From Bipolaris cookei (taxonomy: Eukaryota; Ascomycota; Dothideomycetes; Pleosporales; Pleosporaceae): 64,000 bases of DNA. The stretch lies in the NCBI GenBank assembly GCA_002286855.1, contig NRSV01000017.1, positions 289,475 through 353,474 on the forward strand, in the 5' to 3' direction. The translations under genes and the position numbers were made by a program. Position 1 is the stretch's first letter. Every line of letters begins with the position of its first letter. The notes under the pieces are model-generated. The model saw nothing but the letters and a program-made list of their open reading frames with translations, did no database searches and had not been told where the DNA came from. Positions 56,688-64,000 of the stretch are shown here, in pieces.

Positions 56688-59266
56688 TCTTGATATTCGA
56701 GCTAGAAACGGACGCTGAAAGCAGTGGGTGTGTGCTTAGCTAGCCTTGAGGGGCTGACGAGGTTGCAGCATGAGTGGTGTTCACCACCCCTCGGATATAC
56801 CATTCGGGGGTATTAAACCACCGACGCTACCTGCCGGTGGCGCTCGGCCGAGTCCCGTGATGTTGGACTGAAAACTTATCGTCATCCCAGGTATCGTTGA
56901 ATTCGTTCAAGCATCCCACGCACATAGGTTTTCCCTGGTGCACTGTCAACGTCAAAAGCCTGCCGGGCGGTTCATGTCCAATCATGATGATCTCGTAAGA
57001 GAGATACACTACCATAGTCCAACGCAAGATGTAGGCACTCGCAGCGCAATGGATTATGCCTATTATCTGGGGAAGAATACGTCACTAATGAATATTTACT
57101 TACTAGTGCACCTCGCCTCGGGCAGATGACCTGGCGTGAGGACATGTGACTGACCATAATTACTATGATAATATGGCAATGCAATTGTTGATTCAATCGT
57201 TCCAGTAGCGGCATTTGAACAATGGTGACACACAGACACCAGAAACTCCAGAGAATAAGCAAAAAAGGAATATCCTTAGGCTTTATGACGGGCTACAGCC
57301 TTCACGAAATGCGTTGCGACCCAACATAAATAGTATCCTCATGTTCCGTTATGGAAGAACCTCTCGCTCTATCATCTGTGAAAGGGATTAATTTGGGAGT
57401 CGCCTTTCTGACTACTCACTTTACAGACAGTTCAGTAATTAGGGTGTGTCAACTCGCGAGCGTTTCGAGGTAGCAACAAACATGTGAGCAATGATATTAG
57501 TGTTAGTGTTTTACGCTTACGCTTAGACTTAGTACCCATCAACAGCTCCCGTACTCTACACAAGATTCCTAGTACCTAGCTAGATTGGCTGTGGTTTACT
57601 GAAATTCAGTGGAGCATTCCTGTATCATGATTAGGAGTACAGTGGCGTCTAAGGCTTCAATGGGTATCTTGGACCAGTAGTTCTTCCAAGAATACCCAGG
57701 CAAAAAGTATCTTGGACGGATCGTGTTGCTCCGATAAAATTGAGAAGATCTCCTGCTTTCATATTTGTGATGCCAATTCAACTTCGCAATCTAAGTTACG
57801 ATATTGTCGCCTGTAGTTTGCGAAATGAAATTTTCTTATGGTAACCTATGGCACCGGTTTTCCAAGATTCTAGAGCCTGACTTGGCTCATAAAAGGTCAA
57901 GCGCCTGCGCGCAATTTTATTGAAAAAGAATTTATGGTTCCTATGACTCCGAATGGACGGCGTGATTTGTTTCATGGATTCGATTTTGTACCGCAGCTGG
58001 GAAGGTTGATTATGATGTTCCTGAAATGCTGGACACGACAAGGAAACATGAGACATCTATTCACAAGGGCGACGCGAAAGTGGGCCCCGTAAACTGCCCG
58101 ATATTAAGCCAAGACACCAGACAGTCGCTCCAACACCTCTTTCGTCCATAGCGTAATTCTGACCGGTCCTGAATGGGGAGTTCTCCACTTTTTCGCAACG
58201 GCGGGGCGATGCAATCATCTTTTCTTTGTATCACCGTTGCCCTGCAACGCTGCCGTTCCGTGGCGGTACGAGCACCAATGAAAGTTTTGGTTGCTTTGCC
58301 AAAAACCAACCTGCCGCGGAATAGTATTTACTTCACTCCGAGAAGTACTGTGGGAGTGTTATATCGCAGGCCGTGATATATGATGCATATACATCCATAC
58401 GCAGAGCAAATCTCGGACGCGGAGGTGCATGAGATGAGGGCTTGTGTGCTCATATGGCGCATATCTTTCGAACATCCCATCTAGTAGGATCTGCTATGCA
58501 AGATATCGCCTCCTTGTGTTTTTGTCCGAACAGGCTTTGGCGTACCTGCATCGCATGCATAGCGCCATCTCACTCCGACTCAGCCTCAGGGTACAGCCGC
58601 TCATTGATGCACTAGAATCTGCACCGAATCTTCCCTACATTGCATTTCAATGGTCGCCTGCAGAACAGAATAACCCAAGAGCTGCACAGCACTCTCTGAA
58701 CAATATGGAATATGTTAGTTTGACAGTGTCGGCCAATTTGCAAGCCCATTTCATGATTGCATCTATAAAGAACCATGTAGTTGGGTTGCCGGAAGGTGGT
58801 GTAGCAAGCCGGGTAAACCGCGCAATATATTACGGGTCTACACCCTACCCCAGTCGATGCCATCTTGGCTAATATACCATAGCGGGAAAACGTTCTGCTC
58901 CGGGGCAAACGACCATTCCCTACTCTCGCTAAAAGATGTCCCCAGGTGATGAAGCGCACTAGCAAGGTTAGACTGTCACAGCGCAAAAGCTAGGCCTTCA
59001 CTCACACCAAGGCTTGGACCTATTCAGGAATAATGCCCTCCATATTGCGGCCCGACGGTACCGGCTATCAAACGTCAAGTCCGCCACCTGAATGTAAGTG
59101 CCTGTACTAAGGGAAACGTCTGGAGATGGAGCACATGACAACGTGCATGTTACCCGCAACCTGCCAATTTCATCACTAAGTCTATAAAAGGCTTGAGATA
59201 CCTATCCATTGTACTCCTCAGCAAACACATAGGAGCCCTCCATCTGTTCTCAAGCTCCCATCAATC
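56688..59266. other. Long intergenic region before the GH6 gene
   Basis: 2.6 kb. The left end is the transcription-factor promoter. The right end is the GH6 promoter. In between, short open frames (for example 57796-58056 minus, 86 codons) are unrecognised and not supported as genes. Confidence 0.45.
59183..59190 (+). promoter_or_regulatory. TATA box of GH6 gene
   Basis: TATAAAAG lies 77 bp upstream of the GH6 start codon, at a normal distance for a regulated fungal promoter. The other genes in the window lack such a clear element. Confidence 0.6.
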
Positions 59267-60415
59267 ATGGTTCAAGTCACAAAATTCGTTTTGGCCACTG
59301 CCGCTCTTACTGGCGCCGCGGCTGCATTACCCAAACCAGAGCCCAGAAATACCACTGTCAACCCATGGATTGGCAAGGACCGCTATGTTGTCGAAAGCTA
59401 CGGCAAGAAGCTCGACCAAACCATTGCTTCCTTCCTAGCAAAGAATGACTCCCTCAACGCAGCACGAACACGCACTGTTGCCAAAAAGACATCCACCTTC
59501 GTATGGGTTACATCACGCGCTGGACTTAGCCAGATCCCCGAAGCCATCCAACAAGCCCGCCGTCAACAAAAGGGCCGAAAGAGGATGATTGTCGGCCTTG
59601 TCCTTTACAATCTCCCCGACCGTGACTGCTCTGCTGGAGAGTCTGCCGGAGAGCTCAGCTCCGCCAAAGATGGCCTGAACATCTACAAGCACGAATTCGT
59701 CGACAAGTACGCACAGCTCGTATCTGAGGCCAAGGATCTCGATTTTGCCATTGTCCTCGAACCCGATTCGCTCGGCAACGCCGTCACCAACCAAGGTGTT
59801 CCCTTCTGCGCCAACGCTACCCCCATCTACGAGCAAGGTATCGCTTACGCCATTGCCAAGCTACAGTTTCCCAATGTATCCCTATACATGGATGCTGCCC
59901 ACGGAGGCTGGCTTGGATGGGCCGACAACCTGAAACCCACGGCCCAGGTTTTTGCCAGAGTCGTCGAAGCGGCCAAGAAGATTAACCCAGCGGCCAAGAT
60001 CCGTGGTTACTCTACTAACGTATCCAACTACAACCCTTTCAACGCCAAAGTCCGCGAGAACTACACCGAATGGTCTCCATCGTGGGATGAGAGCCACTAC
60101 GCTACCTCTCTTGGAGCGGCAATGGCAGCTGAGGGCATGCCAACCAACTTCATCATCGACCAGGGCCGTGTTGCTCTCCCCGGTGCTCGCAAGGAGTGGG
60201 GCGAGTGGTGCAACGTCTCACCCTCTGGCTTTGGACTGCGCCCTGGAGCTGCACCAAACAACACCAACGTTGACTCGATTGTCTGGATTAAGCCCGGTGG
60301 TGAGAGTGACGGAGCCTGCGGTCTGGCTGGTGCGCCTGTTGCTGGTGCTTGGTTCGACGACTACGTTCAGATGCTCGTCAAGAACGCCGACCCTCCTCTT
60401 GAGCCTACTTACTAG
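59267..60415 (+). CDS. GH6 family cellulase (cellobiohydrolase/endoglucanase), secreted
   Basis: A single-exon gene of 382 residues. The first ~20 residues are a signal peptide (MVQVTKFVLATAALTGAAA). The rest is a GH6 catalytic domain without a CBM1 cellulose-binding module. Conserved elements: NLPDRDCSA with the predicted catalytic acid D120, VLEPDSLGNAVTN, LYMDAAHGGWLGWADN, NVSNYNPF, FIIDQGR, WGEWCN (C315) and WIKPGGESDG (D348) paired with C351. GH6 enzymes cleave beta-1,4-glucan with inversion, and cellobiohydrolases act from the non-reducing end. Whether this one is exo or endo depends on active-site loops I cannot judge. Several N-glycosylation sequons are present. A TATA box precedes it. 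Confidence 0.95.
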   Translation: MVQVTKFVLATAALTGAAAALPKPEPRNTTVNPWIGKDRYVVESYGKKLDQTIASFLAKNDSLNAARTRTVAKKTSTFVWVTSRAGLSQIPEAIQQARRQQKGRKRMIVGLVLYNLPDRDCSAGESAGELSSAKDGLNIYKHEFVDKYAQLVSEAKDLDFAIVLEPDSLGNAVTNQGVPFCANATPIYEQGIAYAIAKLQFPNVSLYMDAAHGGWLGWADNLKPTAQVFARVVEAAKKINPAAKIRGYSTNVSNYNPFNAKVRENYTEWSPSWDESHYATSLGAAMAAEGMPTNFIIDQGRVALPGARKEWGEWCNVSPSGFGLRPGAAPNNTNVDSIVWIKPGGESDGACGLAGAPVAGAWFDDYVQMLVKNADPPLEPTY

Positions 60416-60635
60416 AAAAGATTCTGTGACTGAGGTTGAGAAAATCATCAGCCGGCCGGAACTTTTGGTGTATCTATGTAGATTTTGAACTTTCGACTGT
60501 ACATATTTGTCATGAGAATACATAGAACTAACTACTATCCACGAATGTTTACTTGCCAGGACCGTGCTTGTCCCAGCGCTTTTAATTGGCTATAGACTTT
60601 GTATCGAACGTGCGCACATATCAACGGGTACTAGG

Positions 60636-61365
60636 TCAGATCTTTGCCTTTGCAGGCGGCGTCACTCTCTTCCCATGTACATAACAGATGCTCCTAATCT
60701 TTTCAGCAGCCTCGCCCCACAATTCATTTCTCAGCGGACTGTATACGACCATTCTGGCCCGACCTTGTATCTCTCTCTCGCCTTCATCAATGCGACAGCC
60801 AGCATGTCCTTTGGTTCTGCAATTTCATTCACTATGCCATCCTTGTATGCTTCCTTGCCTGTCCATCGATGCGCCTCGAGCAGCATCTTGCGCGCAACCT
60901 GCGGGCTGAGTTTCAGCCTTGGTAAGTACCCGATGCCTGGAAAACGCAATCCTAGGTTGACTGGCGGCATGGAAAAGAAGCCGCGCTGCGAGTTTATGAT
61001 GCGGTAATCATGCGCCAGTGCCAATGGACATGCGCCGCCAAATGTATGCCTTGTGATCAGTGCGATGGTCGGGAACACATAGTCAAGTAGCATAGCAGCG
61101 GGAAGAAGCCGTCGCTATTGGCATATGGATTCGCCTCGTTCTTGTCCAGATCTAGACCTGTGCACCATAACTTTTCGTCCGCGCCCTTTGTAATGACGCA
61201 GCCTTCCGCGTCGGGCCCAAGCTCGCTCTCGATGTCACGCAGCGTGCGTATTATTTCTTGCGCAAAGGCAGCATTAATACGGTTTTCGGGTGCTTTGGCG
61301 AGCGTAATGACGAAAACGCTGTCGTGGCGTTCGACGCGGAGGTTGGTGTAAGGACCCAGTACCAT
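60636..61365 (-). pseudogene. Enoyl-CoA hydratase/isomerase family gene with two frameshifts
   Basis: The ATG at 61365 opens a crotonase-fold protein: VFVITLAKAPENRINAAFAQEIIRTL, then EKLWCTGLDLDKNEANPYANSDGFFPL. Near 61092-61100 the frame breaks and continues as MLLDYVFPTIALITRHTFGGACPLALAHDYRI and NSQRGFFSMPPVNLGLRFPGIGYLP. A second break at about 60765-60780, in a short AGAGAGAGA run, leads to ARMVVYSPLRNELWGEAAEKIRSI and a stop at 60636. The pieces together match fungal enoyl-CoA delta-isomerase-like proteins in order and spacing. No splice sites explain the breaks. It is convergent with the GH6 gene. Sequencing error remains a possible explanation. Confidence 0.72.
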
Positions 61366-62450
61366 TGTGGGAGATGTCCAAGTAGGCCGATAACAATAAG
61401 GCTGTAGGACTATTGTGTAATGCAGAGACAATTTTTAGAACAACCAAAGTGCTCGACAACGAGAAGTTCGCAGCGCGACATGTCTGCGTAGTATGAACAG
61501 TGTCAAGTTTGGTGGCGTTGAGGGATTCAAGCCTCGGTATCCAAAGTGCGGAGAACGTGGGGAAGTGGAGGCGGCCAATGCCGCAATCCATCCATTGCTT
61601 ATTGTCTGTCTATGACTCGCTCTCAGCAACGTCCAATTTGAGGTCTGCCGTGACAATGCGTATGGGATTGTGTTGACGATTGTTTATGATTGAATGCGAT
61701 AACGAGAAGGCTCTCTGTCATTGCTCAAGTGTATGCATTAGGGGAGATGCTTTGAACAGGTCACGTGTGCACGATGAGGATAAAACATGGATATCTTTGC
61801 CCACGTTACGACACTTGCCTTCCACAATCACCCGACTGGCATGAGGATAATCATCATCTTTTAGATCACGATCAATTTGACAGTATACAATCATACATGT
61901 ACACCGAAATGGCTGTTATCATCACCCAAATACCACTTATTTCCCAAGGCTAAAGTCACTGCTTCACTTAACCAGCTATGCACACCCCTATTTCGCCAAA
62001 TGTCCCGCAATGGTACACGACATGAAAACCGGTAACTGTGTTTTCATCAAATTTTCCACTCTTTTTAGATCAAAATAGCCCAGAGTTCTCTATCGTTCAT
62101 GTGGGGACATCTTTAGAACTCTCTACCCGAGTCACCATGATACTTGTATTAGTATATGGCTTAGAGCATGATAAATGACGGGTCGAAAGTGAGGGAGCCT
62201 CAAAAAGGGTATTTATTTACAGATAAAATGATGAAATACTCTCTTCTTGGAAACAGATTCCGCCTGCGACAATGAATTATATGGTCGGCAGACACAACAC
62301 ATCATGTTATCTTCCGCCCCACAACCTCCACATGACATGAGTGGTACACCATTCTACACTCTACGAGAGATTATGAAATACAAATTCACTGTATAATATG
62401 GATCAGATGAAGCAGGATCTATAGATATAGTGCACATTTCTCTGCCAGTT
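61366..62450. other. Intergenic, no gene seen
   Basis: About 1.1 kb of AT-rich sequence between the isomerase pseudogene and the dehydrogenase pseudogene. No recognisable coding sequence. Confidence 0.45.
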
Positions 62451-63255
62451 ATGCTCCTTGTTTCGCGCGGCTCAAACGACAAGATCGATCATGGTTCTAT
62501 TGATATCAAAACTGGGAGTGGTCGCATTAAGGCCTTCAACATAATAGCCATAACTCCCAATGGCTATGACTATGTCGCTTCTGTCACTCAAATTGGCTAC
62601 GGCCTTTGTAACGAAGTCGGTCTCGCCTTTGACGCAGCATCGCACCTCTGAGGCGTTGAAAACTCTGCCGATGAACTTCACCGCACCATCAACGGCATTT
62701 CGACTGACATTCATAATGACAACCCCGCCGATGAACCCAAATACATTGGGATCCATCACGGCAAAACAAAGAGTGGTACGGTTATTCTACCTGCTTCACT
62801 GTGTTCTCTCCTTCTACTATTCCCGGGAAAACTTTACTGTGGGCGACCAGTTTGTATTGGAGCCCAATACCACCTTCAGCGACAACACATGCAAAGAGCG
62901 CAGTGTAGCGCCTTGGGTTACATTGCCTGCATACTCGGCACCACTCGATGCAAAGTTCAACACAGACTTTTCTGTTCTATAGGTTACTCTTCATGGGAGC
63001 TGGAATCGTGATCCGCCTGTGGGATTCAAAGTCATTCAGGTGCCGTTTGGGTAGGCGAATGGAAGCTCTGGACCGACACGAAGAAGTAACGCTACGGAGG
63101 CTTGGGAAGATGTCTTGTGGAATAAGCGTGTGGATACGTGTTTTATGACGAGCTGTTTTCGACCTGTGGGCCTGGCGGTGGACAGGCGAGGGAGAGTGTA
63201 TGTTAGTAGTGACAGCCCAGTCGAAGGCGAGGTAGTCATTTTAGAAAGGGAGTAA
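62451..63255 (+). pseudogene. PQQ-type sugar (L-sorbosone/pyranose, AA12-like) dehydrogenase remnant
   Basis: Fragments follow the order of secreted glucose/sorbosone dehydrogenases. LLVSRGSNDKIDHGSIDIKTG and GYGLCNEVGLAFDAASHL come first, then an in-frame TGA (62649-62651) where Trp is usual, then GVENSADELHRTINGISTDIHNDNPADE. A frame change gives WYGYSTCFTVFSPSTIPG. Another gives FTVGDQFVLEPNTTFSDNTC and LPAYSAPLDAKF. A further change and stop precede LHGSWNRDPPVGFKVIQVPFG, a TAG, then CFRPVGLAVDRRGRVYVSSDSPVEGEV. The 5' third of the family is missing. Multiple stops and frameshifts make it a clear remnant. Confidence 0.78.
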
Positions 63256-64000
63256 GTGAGATTGGATTGCTGGGCTACCGTTAGTGACAAAACTGTTCAA
63301 GGTCTTGCTTCTTAGGCAGGTCTTGTGTGAGCAGTGGAGCTTCAGTGTCAATATGAGATCGTGACCCCTTCTTCAGGGTTGCGAGCACTGCATATGAGTG
63401 ATAATTTATGTCAATGGTGGGTCAAGAAACGGACATATTCGGAGGCGAAGAGTTGAAGAGGTGAAATGGTTGAATGTCTCATTAGATCGGGACGGTGTGG
63501 TCGGATGGGAAAGCACGCATGCAACAACAACCCCATACACTGTTCTCTAACCAACACTTATCAATGACACTGGCTCCAGTCTGTTTCTTCTCTCTCTTTA
63601 GCGCGAATGCCGCATACGCCACAGCGAATCAAGGCAAGAACTCACATGCAGCGCAATTTACAGAGAGACCAAGCGTTCTCGATAGTCCGTTAAACTTCGC
63701 TTCACTTCACTTCACTCCATCCGGCTTCATCGTCATCGTAGAAGTAGCCGATGTTATCTCGATCATTGCGCGTCTTATTTGAACCTATTACAGGAGATTC
63801 CATTACAAACTTGCACACTAATAGTCTACCATCCCCCACTCAACATACTCAGAGCAAGCTCTTGAAACATTAGAAATGCCGAAGTATGTCACGAAAGGGG
63901 GTAGACATTGGGCTCGAAGGCTCTACATACGGCTGCAGTCAGGTGATGGACCCGTCTACCCCGTACTCTAACAAATGCCTCATCAGCCTGAGGTATTGGG
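63256..64000. other. End of window, no gene seen
   Basis: About 750 bp after the dehydrogenase remnant. The open frame at 63495-63782 has no ATG start and is not recognised. Confidence 0.45.

Noticed and set aside
57796..58056. 86-codon minus-strand frame in the gap before the GH6 gene
   Set aside because: Basic and unrecognised, with no supporting motif; I could not tie it to a transposon protein.
58444..58872. 142-codon plus-strand frame
   Set aside because: It lacks an ATG at its start and shows no recognisable pattern.

Overview
This window is nuclear DNA of a filamentous ascomycete. Genes carry short spliceosomal introns of about 45-80 bp, with GTNNGT donors, CTAAC/CTGAC branch sites and YAG acceptors. 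The gene set is fungus-specific: a Zn2Cys6 regulator, a SUR7-like protein, an STS1/Cut8 protein, a GH6 cellulase and DUF7918-type proteins. The flavour of the families suggests Dothideomycetes, probably Pleosporales. That is inferred from recall of families, not from a search. I see no rRNA, tRNA, CRISPR array, plasmid or intact transposon.

Layout. 0.5-13 kb holds ICE2, MYG1, a PRELI/UPS protein, a glycerate-kinase-like P-loop kinase, a DJ-1/PfpI protein, an unrecognised protein and an NmrA-like reductase. A small secreted Cys-rich protein sits at 13.6-13.9 kb, followed by 2.7 kb without a recognisable gene. 16.6-27.8 kb holds a protoglobin-domain protein, an AHC1-like zinc-finger protein, KSH1, TAF13, eIF3f and UTP25. 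28-37 kb is gene-poor and accessory: a secreted-protein pseudogene, a four-TM protein, and two decayed DUF7918-like copies pointing at each other. 37.4-53.3 kb is conserved and dense: STS1, MTR4, the COX7c homologue (COX8), ELP1, an acidic protein, a sphingolipid delta-4 desaturase and a SUR7-like protein. 54-64 kb is accessory again: a Zn2Cys6 regulator, a GH6 cellulase, and decayed enoyl-CoA isomerase and PQQ sugar-dehydrogenase genes.

How the genes fit together. Several housekeeping genes share short divergent promoters: KSH1/TAF13, eIF3f/UTP25 and MTR4/COX8. Many act in RNA biogenesis or translation (TAF13, eIF3f, UTP25, MTR4, ELP1). MYG1, PRELI/UPS and COX8 are mitochondrial or partly so. 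The accessory segments carry secreted proteins, carbohydrate-active enzymes and pseudogenes.

Method limits. Exon structures were read by eye from splice motifs, reading-frame continuity and remembered family patterns. All products are assigned by motif recognition without database searches. I found no convincing new multi-gene system. The most interesting items are the spliced Cys-rich secreted protein, the nonsense-only decay of the 28-37 kb genes, and a possible dual-start mitochondrial/nuclear MYG1.
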